This document shows positions 1 to 7,196 of a stretch of 7,196 nt of DNA, one piece after another. Under the pieces are notes generated by a model. It had not been told where the DNA came from. It saw only the letters and a program-made list of their open reading frames with translations, and made no database searches. The first letter of the stretch is position 1, and each line of letters starts with the position of its first letter. The position numbers and the translations under genes are program-made. The stretch covers positions 1 to 7,196 of the forward strand of contig CANLCA010000137.1 of assembly GCA_947487925.1 (NCBI GenBank), given 5' to 3'. This stretch comes from Verrucomicrobiales bacterium (lineage in GTDB: Bacteria; Verrucomicrobiota; Verrucomicrobiia; Limisphaerales; F1-80-MAGS106).

Positions 1-1657
1 GAAATCCGAAGGTCACGGCGTCTACCAACTGGTCGGCAAGATTGAACAAAAACACCGCACCTCCAGACGAGACCAAACCTCGTCCTAGATTTGGCATCTC
101 CACGACCCTCGTGGATTCGGCTGCCCCCGGGTCGCAACGCAACACCAAAAAGCCTCCGGCACGAATCACTGAACCTCCGGGAAATATCCATTGCCCAGGC
201 TTCTTTTCGTTCAGGCTCAGGCTCATTCCGCTCAAATCGAAGGACGTTGTCCTGGGGTTGTATAGTTCGATCCATGCCACCGCGCCCTCGCTGGGTAACT
301 TGAAAGTGACCGGGAAAACGAGCACCTCGTTGAGCACGGGACCATCGTAGGCCGTGACATAGTTTTTGGCGCCGGGGCTCGCGCTTGAGGGGAAACGCTG
401 AAGAGTGCCCCCCCCATCTGGTATGCGACCCTCCGAAACCCCCTCCAATTGGGGACCATAATTAAGCCTCGATCCCAGGGCTCCCCTCGAATCGTGAAGG
501 ATGAAGGCTCCCCCGGCTGCCGGCAACTTGAAGTCGAGATTCTGAGGTCCACTTCCTTCATCCGCAAAAAACTGGAGAAAGCCCCCGGGTGGCACGACGG
601 TGTGACTCATGATGCGGTCCGTCGCGTTGCTTGTTCCCACATAAATCCCAAACAAATCCACAGGCCACTGCGCGTCCGGATTGTAGAGTTCGATCCAATC
701 CGCCTCCCCCGCAATCGCGTTAGCCAGGTATTCATTGACGATCAAGCCGCTTTGCGAACCCGTTCGCGCGGATTCGTTTGGACCTCCCGGAGTTGGTTCC
801 GTCATGGCCCAACCGCCCTCCGCAGAGCTGATTCGACCCAGCCCCACGTCGGCAATTTGGGGACCAAAGCGCAGCCCGTCCACGCGGTTGGTTTTGGAAT
901 CGTAAAGAGAGATGGAATCCCCCTTCCGGCTCAGCGCGAAACCCGTGTGCAACCCGGGTGCAAGGATGTCGCTATCGCACCAAATCAAGAGATATCCTCC
1001 GGCAGAAATTCGTGTTCCCGCCGGGAAGACGTATTTTCGCGGATTTGTCCCATCCGAAAGACTCCATCCCGTCAAATCGACGCTCGTTGCCGTCAGGTTT
1101 CTCAATTCAGCCCAATCCTGATGCGTGCCTGCGTTCGAAACTCCGGCCAGGTTCTCCGCGAGGAGTTCGTTCAAGACGATGGTTGCCGATGGACGCGCCT
1201 CCTGAGGCATCCCAGGGGTGCCCCCGCTGCGGGCGCTGGCTTTCCAGCTGTTTGGATCATTCGTATCGGCATCTTCCTCAGTCCACTCCAAGGAATACCC
1301 CAGCCCGTCTGCCGCCAGCGGCCAGCCCTCCCCGTCCTTGTAATCGACAGAGCCCACGATGTTTCCGGCTCGGTCCTTCAAAGAGAGTTTCTCGCCGCCG
1401 TTGGACAGGCTTCCCCCGTAACGGTCGAAAACCGGCACCCCGGGGTATCGTTGGGCAAACAACGTGGGGTTGAGCGAGGAACTCAAAACGATTCTGCCAC
1501 CCGGTGCGAGCGAGCCGGAAGTCTCCGAGAACCGATAGTCAATTCCGCCAAAATTCATTCCTGCAAGGGGCGCGGGAATTCCGCTTGTGTTGGACAGTTC
1601 CACAAACTCATACGCATCCCCGCCAGGAGGGTTATACATGATCTCGCTAATCCGGAT
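1..1657 (-). repeat. Tandem array of four lamin-tail domains (LTD2 to LTD5), last one cut
   Basis: Four consecutive LTD units fill the visible C-terminal part of the giant protein: LTD2 residues 1124-1276 (IRISEIMYNP, YEFVELSN), LTD3 1281-1423 (IVLNELLAEN, DWAELRN, KYVFPAGTRISAGGYLLIW), LTD4 1427-1555 (LIVNEYLANA, DWIELYNP) and LTD5 from 1562 (VLNEVLV, AWIELYNP, QWIFPGGSVIRAGGFLVL). Units LTD2 to LTD4 each end in a Pro/Gly-rich linker (GTPGMP, PTPGGPN, ASPGAKN). These are divergent protein-level repeats, not DNA tandem repeats. LTDs are immunoglobulin-fold modules common on exported bacterial proteins, usually assumed to be structural or binding; their ligand here is unknown. Confidence 0.88.
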
Positions 1658-4600
1658 GGGGGTGCCCAACTCCTCCACTTGGAAGGACGCCTCCATCAGG
1701 GCGCTCCAGTTCGTTCCGACCAGCGCCCGGGCTTTCATCTGCGTCGACTCCCTCAAAACCGGAGGCGTGGAAGGAAGGTAACCTATCGCATTGCTCGAAA
1801 TCGTCGCCAGCAGCGGGACTCTCGGATCCGTTCCGTCGACCGTGTAGTAGATCGTCCCCTGGAGGTTTGTCATCACCAACGGAAAACCGGAGTTCACACG
1901 ACCCCCTAACTGGATGAATGCGGGAGCGTTTGAAGACATCAAGAGTTTCGCCGCGTTCATGTGGTTCATGATGTTTTTGCGACGGTTGGCCAGCCAGGAA
2001 GTCGATACGGGATTCCGAAACCCAGATATGGTGGTGCTCATCAGGCTCCTTTGCTCCTCTGCGCGCAGCTTGATGCGCTCGTCCGTAAGAGCGCCGCCGT
2101 TGAAATAATGTTTATGAACTCGATCAGCCCAGAGCTGGCGGAACTCGGCGCTCAGCTTCAACCGCTTGTAAAAGGTGGCAATTTCGGAGTCTCCACCCAA
2201 TTCCGAGGAGAGTGTGTTGTTGGAAACATTTCTCCCTTGGTTTTCAAACGCCCATTCCGCATCCCAGATGTAGAACCGGAATTTTCCACCGGGCACTCGC
2301 TCCCTCGCGGCACGCCAGTTGTTGTGCGGCCAATCGCCCGTTCCCGCATAGATATTCGCCAGCAGATAATCGACAAAGTTGGCAAGGTCGAGGCGCTTGG
2401 AGATTTCCGTATAAGTAGCGGCATCGGCGGGACCCTTGCCCGAGTTCACAAGTGTTTTCAAGGCGTTCCAGGCGGTCGAGTCCCCCTCGCGCAACTCCCC
2501 CCCTTGCGCGATCACATCCCATTTGCTGCCGCCTCCATGCCAGGACTGGAGAAAGCCCACGTCAATCCTCTCGGTGGGGTTGTAATAGCCCTTATACTGC
2601 CCGTTCAAAAACAAATGCACATAGGTCCCATGACTCGAGGGTTGGCCCGTGTCCCCGTATAACCGGCGTACGAGTTCGTCCACCACAAATGGGTTGGTTG
2701 GATCGTTCATTCCCGCGCGCAACACCAAACCGTCGAAGGACGTCACGGGTATCCCAGGAATGAGGGGATATTCTAGTCTGCCGGAGCCATAGTCGCCTCG
2801 AAAATAAAATCGGAATGAATACTTTCCCGCCGGAGGCGAGGAGCTTCGATAATTATAAAGTCCCCGAATGTAGGCCCCTCCCTGGACGCGCAAGCCCGCA
2901 TCCAAAGCAAAACCTTCCTCCCCATCAGGTCGGATGTATTCCAGAGAAACTGGGCGCTCCCAGGCGAGGCCGTGTTTGCTCGTGTTGCGCGGGGATGACT
3001 CCATGATTCCTGTCGCGCCATACAAATTATTAGTCGCCGTGGTGACCGACAAAACGGGGATGTTACGCCGGTTCTGCGGGAGCCCATAAAGATACGTGTG
3101 CGTCCCGACACGCGAGGACAAAAGAGCGTCCGCGAAGCTCGCGGCCCGGATCACCCTCGTGGCATCGATGAGTATCGGATCGGTGTACAGGACCCCGTTG
3201 CTCTCGGAAGGCACGCTGCCGTTAGTCGTGTATCGGATTATCGCACCGGCGGTGGAAGTGGACAACGAAAGTTTGAACGGCATGTTGAAATAGCCGCGTT
3301 TCACGCTGAAATGAACCTCTGACACGGATCCAACGATCACGCTCGACGGGTTAGGCGCCCCGGGAGATCCCTTCGCATAAAACCTCCAGTTCCCTTCAGG
3401 ATCCCGCCCGAAAGAAAAGTCCACGCGCTGTTCCGGGCGCTTTCCATCCACGAAACTCACCGCGCGCCTGGGAGAATCAGGGCTGTAAAGGCCGATGAAT
3501 TCCCCTGCCCCCAGCTTGAAGTTCGTGTGAAGTTTCCCGGTCAAGGATGTCGGAGACCTGTTTTTCGCCGAAGCATAAACAACAAGGTACCTTTTCGCCG
3601 GCAAACTCACCGCCGGGAAGACCCATTTTCCAGGCTCGTCTCGTTCATCGGTAAGGCTCCATCCGCTGAGAGATGCCGTTGAATCGCCCCGGTTGTAGAT
3701 CTCAATCCAGTCAGGCGTATCCTGCTCCTCATCTTTGAGCCCCGTTCCATTCTCCTCCATGAATTCGGTAATCACCAAATCTGGCAAGGGTGCTAGAGGA
3801 TCGTAACTGCTACGCCAGGAGAGGCCTTGGAACAAGTTCCCAGCCCCATCCCTGATCTGCTGGTCAGGAGCCCACGAAAAAGTCACTGCACCACGGCTCG
3901 GTTCGGCAAAGCGAAACACGTACGGACCCGCCCCCGCGCCGCTCACCTCCGATGCCGCTCGTTCGTTCACGAGCAAATCCAACGACCTTACACCGAACAC
4001 GGGTTCGTCGAAGAGGACCTCCAACTCGGTCAACTCACGCACCGTCACTGCCACCGCAGGCCGCGTTGCAACCACCACGGGGGCGTCGGGGTCCGCCAAT
4101 TCGTAAACCCATACTGAACCCGCCGCGTCGCCGTTAAACGGGTTCGGAGGGGTCGCCAAATCGGCGATGCCATGGGTCGTGTTCCAGAAGCACTGGATGG
4201 TTCCGATCGGCGGTTGAACGAAAGTGAAAGTATAATCCCGACCAGCGCCCACAACGGAGGCAGCCGGCGTGCCGTTCACAAAAAAGTCGGACGCATCCAC
4301 GCCGCTGACCGGCTCCGAAAATTCCACGGAGACCGAGGTGAGTGAAGAAACCACGCCAGGTGCTGGCGACACATGGATGATGGCCGGAGGAATCTGCTCA
4401 TTGTCCATCGATCGCAGCTGGGCATCAAACACAACGTCGCTGCTGGTCAAATTCACATTGAACACCTGGACTGCCAGGACGTTTTCCCCCTGAAGGAGGG
4501 CGGCCATACTGGGTGAGGGTTCATAGCTGGTCATTTGGACGGGTTCAGCCACGTTGGCGGACGCAAGAGAATTGAACAAGGGCTCTCCCGCCGGAGCTGA

Positions 4601-5026
4601 TAGACTCGCAATCCGAACACCATTAAGCCACGCTATGAAACCATCGTCGCACATCGCTGAAAAATCGAGCGAAGCCACAGTGTTGAGGTTGTCCACCGTG
4701 AACTTTTTCCTCAAGAACAACGTGGAGTAATTGTTGCTCATGTCGGTCAGCGCCGTGCCTGAGTTCAGAGGTTCGCCGTAGTAAAACGGAGCAGCGCCGG
4801 TCAGCCAATTGGCGTCCTCAAAGGAGAGCCCCCGCCAAGCCGTGGTGTCGGGTTTCGAAGCCTCGGTTTTCCCCTTGAAATAGCGCCAGACGGAGTTGGT
4901 CGAAACCAACTCCGAAGCTTGGACGCTGCCCGACAAACCCAGTAGGAAGCACGCCATGAGAAATCCCATCGGAGCACGACGTTGGAAGCCGAGGTCTTTT
5001 AAACCGTTGTTGCACTGATCAAACAT
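1..5026 (-). CDS. Giant secreted CotH kinase / multi-LTD protein (C-terminus beyond window)
   Basis: The minus-strand frame from ATG 5026 is open for 1675 codons to the left edge with no stop, so the C-terminus is missing. Domains seen, numbered from this ATG: signal peptide 1-37; jelly-roll-like module 40-206 (DDGFIAWLNG, ENVLAVQVFN); two SbsA-type Ig-like domains 213-305 and 314-410 (VSVEFSEPV, LEVLFDEPV); LTD1 414-562 (DWIEIYN); chitobiase-C-terminal-like module 571-648 (IIRYTTNGSVPS); CotH kinase 655-1030; second chitobiase-like module 1036-1122 (IYYTVDGTDP); LTD2 to LTD5 from 1124 onward. CotH motifs include LRVQGG (R713), KYSFRFYFRGDYG (from K735), PTERID (E819), KWDVI (K835), GDWPHNNW (D898) and WDAEWAF (D922, E924). 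CotH-family members are atypical kinases, and B. subtilis CotH phosphorylates spore-coat proteins. Here an extracytoplasmic kinase or adhesin-like role is inference, and the substrate is unknown. The frame shows no interruption. Likely second in an operon with the CotH/LTD gene ending at 5095. Confidence 0.93.
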   Translation of the reverse strand, partial: MFDQCNNGLKDLGFQRRAPMGFLMACFLLGLSGSVQASELVSTNSVWRYFKGKTEASKPDTTAWRGLSFEDANWLTGAAPFYYGEPLNSGTALTDMSNNYSTLFLRKKFTVDNLNTVASLDFSAMCDDGFIAWLNGVRIASLSAPAGEPLFNSLASANVAEPVQMTSYEPSPSMAALLQGENVLAVQVFNVNLTSSDVVFDAQLRSMDNEQIPPAIIHVSPAPGVVSSLTSVSVEFSEPVSGVDASDFFVNGTPAASVVGAGRDYTFTFVQPPIGTIQCFWNTTHGIADLATPPNPFNGDAAGSVWVYELADPDAPVVVATRPAVAVTVRELTELEVLFDEPVFGVRSLDLLVNERAASEVSGAGAGPYVFRFAEPSRGAVTFSWAPDQQIRDGAGNLFQGLSWRSSYDPLAPLPDLVITEFMEENGTGLKDEEQDTPDWIEIYNRGDSTASLSGWSLTDERDEPGKWVFPAVSLPAKRYLVVYASAKNRSPTSLTGKLHTNFKLGAGEFIGLYSPDSPRRAVSFVDGKRPEQRVDFSFGRDPEGNWRFYAKGSPGAPNPSSVIVGSVSEVHFSVKRGYFNMPFKLSLSTSTAGAIIRYTTNGSVPSESNGVLYTDPILIDATRVIRAASFADALLSSRVGTHTYLYGLPQNRRNIPVLSVTTATNNLYGATGIMESSPRNTSKHGLAWERPVSLEYIRPDGEEGFALDAGLRVQGGAYIRGLYNYRSSSPPAGKYSFRFYFRGDYGSGRLEYPLIPGIPVTSFDGLVLRAGMNDPTNPFVVDELVRRLYGDTGQPSSHGTYVHLFLNGQYKGYYNPTERIDVGFLQSWHGGGSKWDVIAQGGELREGDSTAWNALKTLVNSGKGPADAATYTEISKRLDLANFVDYLLANIYAGTGDWPHNNWRAARERVPGGKFRFYIWDAEWAFENQGRNVSNNTLSSELGGDSEIATFYKRLKLSAEFRQLWADRVHKHYFNGGALTDERIKLRAEEQRSLMSTTISGFRNPVSTSWLANRRKNIMNHMNAAKLLMSSNAPAFIQLGGRVNSGFPLVMTNLQGTIYYTVDGTDPRVPLLATISSNAIGYLPSTPPVLRESTQMKARALVGTNWSALMEASFQVEELGTPIRISEIMYNPPGGDAYEFVELSNTSGIPAPLAGMNFGGIDYRFSETSGSLAPGGRIVLSSSLNPTLFAQRYPGVPVFDRYGGSLSNGGEKLSLKDRAGNIVGSVDYKDGEGWPLAADGLGYSLEWTEEDADTNDPNSWKASARSGGTPGMPQEARPSATIVLNELLAENLAGVSNAGTHQDWAELRNLTATSVDLTGWSLSDGTNPRKYVFPAGTRISAGGYLLIWCDSDILAPGLHTGFALSRKGDSISLYDSKTNRVDGLRFGPQIADVGLGRISSAEGGWAMTEPTPGGPNESARTGSQSGLIVNEYLANAIAGEADWIELYNPDAQWPVDLFGIYVGTSNATDRIMSHTVVPPGGFLQFFADEGSGPQNLDFKLPAAGGAFILHDSRGALGSRLNYGPQLEGVSEGRIPDGGGTLQRFPSSASPGAKNYVTAYDGPVLNEVLVFPVTFKLPSEGAVAWIELYNPRTTSFDLSGMSLSLNEKKPGQWIFPGGSVIRAGGFLVLRCDPGAAESTRVVEMPNLGRGLVSSGGAVFLFNLADQLVDAVTFGF
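1937..3064 (-). other. CotH kinase domain of the giant protein, with a D-A-E acidic motif
   Basis: Residues ~655-1030 form this domain. It opens with NIPVLSVTT. It then carries the basic/aromatic block KYSFRFYFRGDYG followed by GRLEYPLIPG, the stretch LFLNGQYKGYYNPTERID, and the pair GDWPHNNW and FRFYIWDAEWAFENQG. D898 and D922 are 24 residues apart, the same spacing as D173 and D197 in the neighbouring protein. This supports aligning them as the catalytic-region and metal-binding acids. The second acid of the metal motif is Glu924 rather than Asp. The domain sits between two chitobiase-C-terminal-like modules (3316-3083 and 1921-1661). Boundaries are approximate. Confidence 0.85.
4916..5026 (-). 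other. Sec-type signal peptide of the giant CotH/LTD protein
   Basis: Residues 1-37 have a long n-region ending in basic residues (FQRRAP), a hydrophobic core (MGFLMACFLLGL) and a cleavage site that looks like VQA|SE after A37. This supports export across the inner membrane. The n-region is already long from ATG 5026. The in-frame upstream starts at 5050 (ATG) or 5098 (GTG) would lengthen it by 8 or 24 residues without altering the core. Cysteines near the core (C5, C26) do not form a convincing lipobox, so a lipoprotein is not favoured. Confidence 0.8.
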
Positions 5027-5094
5027 AATCTTGTTCACACAATCCAGCATACGAGGCCGCTTGACCTTTGCTGATGAAGGTTCCTTGGCTCGAA
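5027..5094 (-). other. Short intergenic gap with alternative in-frame starts
   Basis: This 68-base gap separates the upstream stop (5097-5095) from ATG 5026. No strong Shine-Dalgarno precedes ATG 5026. Within the gap the giant gene's frame stays open, with an in-frame ATG at 5050-5048 and a GTG at 5038-5036. Another GTG at 5098-5096 overlaps the upstream TGA and has AAGG (5106-5103) four bases before it. The real start is therefore uncertain. Only a 5-bp inverted repeat (5081-5077 with 5068-5064) without a T-tract is present, so there is no credible terminator. This favours read-through from the upstream gene. Confidence 0.55.
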
Positions 5095-7196
5095 TCACGG
5101 AGCCTTGGGGCTGATAACCCGGTAAAATCTTGCGCCGGTTGAAGCGCTGATGACATCGCGAACGGACATTGGCACGGGGCTCGGGCTGGCCTCAGCAGCC
5201 GCATCGACATCGAACAATTTCAACCAGGGTGCCTGGGAATTGCCCATCGTCTCCCGGTACAGAACAGAATAACCTTTCCCCGGCGCACCGTTCCACTGTA
5301 GCCGCACGTCTCGCGCCGGGGTCGAACTAATGCTCAATCGTATGCCTCCACCCGCGACGGTGCCTAAACCAGCACCGGGCGTCGGGGCAGCGGCAATCCA
5401 AGACGTCGCCTGGTTGCTGTCCGGGGCGAGATCGATCCTGTTCAAGGAAGCTCCCTTGCCATCCGCATCTTCGGGCCACGGTCCGATATCGTCATAAGTG
5501 ACTTCATCCACAACCGCACCGCCGTCCGCCGCGCGCAACCTGACCGTCTCCCCTCCGTCACTCAGTTTACCCGCGAAAGGCCCCAGCACTAGGCTGCCCG
5601 GGTCCATGCCATACCGCGCCCGGAAAAGTTCAGGCGTTGTGTTCGCGATGACTAAAAGGGCGCCAGGTCCCAACCGGCCTTGGAGTTCGAAGTCAATTCC
5701 TCCAGAAACCTTGACTCCATTGAGGTCGAGCATTGCCGTGGGGCTCATGTTCTTCAATTCCACAAATTCGAAGGACTCCGAGTCGGTTGCGTGATAATGA
5801 ATTTCCGATATCCTCAAGAACGCCTTCAAAGCCTCCGCCTGCTCCGGGTCTCCGGCGACGAACTCGACAGGTGGCGACCATTGACTCCACCGGCCGGTCA
5901 CATCTTTCATTTTGACACGAGCTCGGTAGGATCGGCCCACTTTCATCATCCCTTGAGGAAGAGTCGTGATCGAAACTTGGTTCAAGAGCTCTCCACTTTC
6001 CCAGACGGGTGCAATTTCGTATTTCCGTGGTTTCCCGGGGTCGAAAGCAGGCAGATTCGTCCCACTGATTTCCGCAAGGCGCCATTGCATCGCGGCGAAC
6101 CCCGCGCTTCCGGCGTAAACGGAAGCCTCAAGAACAATCCTGTTGATGGGGAAACCTGCCGGACCTCTCGCGATCAAGCTAGGACGCTGCGGGATGGCCG
6201 TGTCACGCGCCAGCGAATCCAGAAGCACTCCGCGCGCATTCACGTAGGCCTTCATCTTCGCCAGCATGCCCTCGAAGTTCTTGGTGCCGATTCCAGCTTG
6301 GTAATAGCGGCCCTGCCCCGCTTTTGATGAATTCACAATCGCGGTGTTTCTCATGACTGGGTTGAAGTCCCACTGCGCGCGATCCGGTTCTATGAACGAA
6401 GGTCCCCCAGCGGGATCCCGGATCATCGCCGCGTATTCATCAATCAATTTTCCAGTTTCATCCGCGTTGAATAGCAAATCCCTCAGCTCGCGCACCCGGT
6501 TTCGATATTCCAACACCAGCGCTGGCCGGGTGCTCGCCAGGACCCGGTTCTTGAACGGCTCCTGCCCTCCCCCATACATGTTGTCAGACCATGTGAGATC
6601 GAGATCCCACGGATGCACCGACCACAAGCCTGTCTCTGGGTTTCTGTAATAAAAAAAGTTCTTCCCAGCTCCCTCATCGATGTCGTAATGGTGGATGGCT
6701 TCGACGATCGCCCGATAGCTGTAATACTTTCCGAGATTGAGGTTGGTTCGCCACCAAGCATCCGTCACGTTTGCTCCCCGGTATGTGCTGATGAATCCAT
6801 TCAAATCTGATTTGTCGGAGGGACCGCTTTGGCCCAAATTATTCAACTCCCCAGTGCCTCCCTCCATCTTGTAGAGATTGCCATCCGGCATCCCGTGCTC
6901 GTCCAAAAATCGGCCATCCTCCTGTTCCAACGCCAAGTACAAGCCCCAAAAATCGCCGACATACTGATTCTGTTCGCTCGACTCGCTCTCCTCGTCGATG
7001 ATCCGAAACTGCACAAAAGTCGTTTGCGGCGCTTCGACCCCGGCCATTTGAAACAATCTGAACCCCACCGACTCGAACATCCCTTGCTCGCCTCGATGGA
7101 AATAATCGCCTTGCTGGATGCAGGCGCCCAAGTTTAGTTTCGTCCACTTGGTGGCGTATTTTTCGCCGTAATTGCCCCGACCTTGAAAATCGTGGC
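5095..7196 (-). CDS. CotH kinase / LTD protein, N-terminus beyond window
   Basis: The frame is open from the right edge to TGA at 5097-5095, giving 699 visible residues. The true start lies outside: recognisable CotH sequence (GRGNYGEKYATKW) precedes the first possible internal start, a TTG at 7131. Numbered from the first full codon (7194), the domains are: CotH kinase 1 to ~325, with HRGEQGMFE (33-41), GLYLALEQEDGRFL (84 on), NLYKM (K109), HHYDID (D171, D173) and HPWDLDLTW (D197, D199), the last being the likely metal-binding motif; an FN3-like module ~335-450 (SYRARVKMKDVTGRWSQW); one LTD 460-602 (LRISEIHYH, FEFVEL); and a C-terminal beta module ~610-699 (KGYSVLYRET, ARFYRVISPKAP). There is no hydrophobic C-terminal helix with a basic tail, so PEP-CTERM sorting is unlikely. 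The acidic CotH motifs look intact, so kinase activity is plausible. Substrate, and whether the missing N-terminus carries a signal peptide, cannot be told here. Confidence 0.95.
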   Translation of the reverse strand, partial: HDFQGRGNYGEKYATKWTKLNLGACIQQGDYFHRGEQGMFESVGFRLFQMAGVEAPQTTFVQFRIIDEESESSEQNQYVGDFWGLYLALEQEDGRFLDEHGMPDGNLYKMEGGTGELNNLGQSGPSDKSDLNGFISTYRGANVTDAWWRTNLNLGKYYSYRAIVEAIHHYDIDEGAGKNFFYYRNPETGLWSVHPWDLDLTWSDNMYGGGQEPFKNRVLASTRPALVLEYRNRVRELRDLLFNADETGKLIDEYAAMIRDPAGGPSFIEPDRAQWDFNPVMRNTAIVNSSKAGQGRYYQAGIGTKNFEGMLAKMKAYVNARGVLLDSLARDTAIPQRPSLIARGPAGFPINRIVLEASVYAGSAGFAAMQWRLAEISGTNLPAFDPGKPRKYEIAPVWESGELLNQVSITTLPQGMMKVGRSYRARVKMKDVTGRWSQWSPPVEFVAGDPEQAEALKAFLRISEIHYHATDSESFEFVELKNMSPTAMLDLNGVKVSGGIDFELQGRLGPGALLVIANTTPELFRARYGMDPGSLVLGPFAGKLSDGGETVRLRAADGGAVVDEVTYDDIGPWPEDADGKGASLNRIDLAPDSNQATSWIAAAPTPGAGLGTVAGGGIRLSISSTPARDVRLQWNGAPGKGYSVLYRETMGNSQAPWLKLFDVDAAAEASPSPVPMSVRDVISASTGARFYRVISPKAP

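Noticed and set aside
449..1909. A 486-codon open frame on the plus strand
   Set aside because: It lies antisense to the LTD3/LTD4, LTD2 and second chitobiase-like region of the giant gene. Its translation is Arg/Pro/Ser-rich with no recognisable domain, whereas the opposite strand encodes clear motifs throughout.
1961..2662. A 233-codon open frame on the plus strand
   Set aside because: It is opposite the CotH domain of the giant gene, which is strongly supported on the minus strand. No recognisable protein family is seen in it.
2773..3111. A 112-codon minus-strand frame
   Set aside because: It is an out-of-frame shadow within the CotH domain. The real frame gives RVQGG and SFRFYFRGDYG across the same bases.
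5064..5081. Small inverted repeat between the two genes as a terminator
   Set aside because: The stem is only 5 bp with an 8-base loop and is not followed by a T-run.
5680..6327. A 215-codon open frame on the plus strand
   Set aside because: It is antisense to the FN3-like and LTD region of the upstream CotH/LTD gene, shows no family motif and has shadow-like composition.
7129..7131. TTG as the start of the upstream CotH/LTD gene
   Set aside because: The frame continues to the window edge with typical CotH sequence (GRGNYGEKYATKW), so this codon is an internal leucine and the gene is simply cut by the window.

Overview
The window holds parts of two large, adjacent secreted-protein genes. 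Both lie on the minus strand and both run off an edge, so neither is complete. Reading in gene order (right to left), the first is the C-terminal ~699 residues of a CotH-kinase / lamin-tail-domain (LTD) protein (7196 to 5095). After a 68-base gap comes a giant second CotH/LTD protein. It starts near 5026 and stays open for 1675 codons to the left edge without a stop. Almost every base of the window is coding.

The domain style is typical of large exported proteins from Verrucomicrobiota (Pedosphaera/Limisphaerales type), and also of Planctomycetota and related environmental bacteria. It combines a jelly-roll-like N-terminal module, SbsA-type Ig-like domains, chitobiase-C-terminal-like modules, a CotH kinase domain and tandem LTDs. 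The base composition looks moderately GC-rich by eye, and Shine-Dalgarno signals are weak, which fits. This taxonomic call is inference from architecture, not from a marker gene.

Layout on the minus strand: 7196-6220 CotH kinase domain of gene A; 6192-5845 FN3-like module; 5817-5389 one LTD; 5366-5098 a C-terminal beta module ending in a FYRV motif; 5094-5027 intergenic or alternative-start region; 5026-4916 signal peptide of gene B; 4909-4409 N-terminal jelly-roll-like module; 4390-3797 two Ig-like domains; 3787-3341 LTD1; 3316-3083 chitobiase-like module 1; 3064-1937 CotH kinase domain; 1921-1661 chitobiase-like module 2; 1657-1 tandem LTD2 to LTD5, with LTD5 cut by the window edge.

The two genes are co-oriented and closely spaced with no terminator visible, so they may be co-transcribed. 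CotH-family proteins are atypical protein kinases. A reasonable but untested idea is that the pair are exported kinases or cell-surface assembly proteins acting outside the cytoplasm. No RNA gene, mobile element or CRISPR array was seen.
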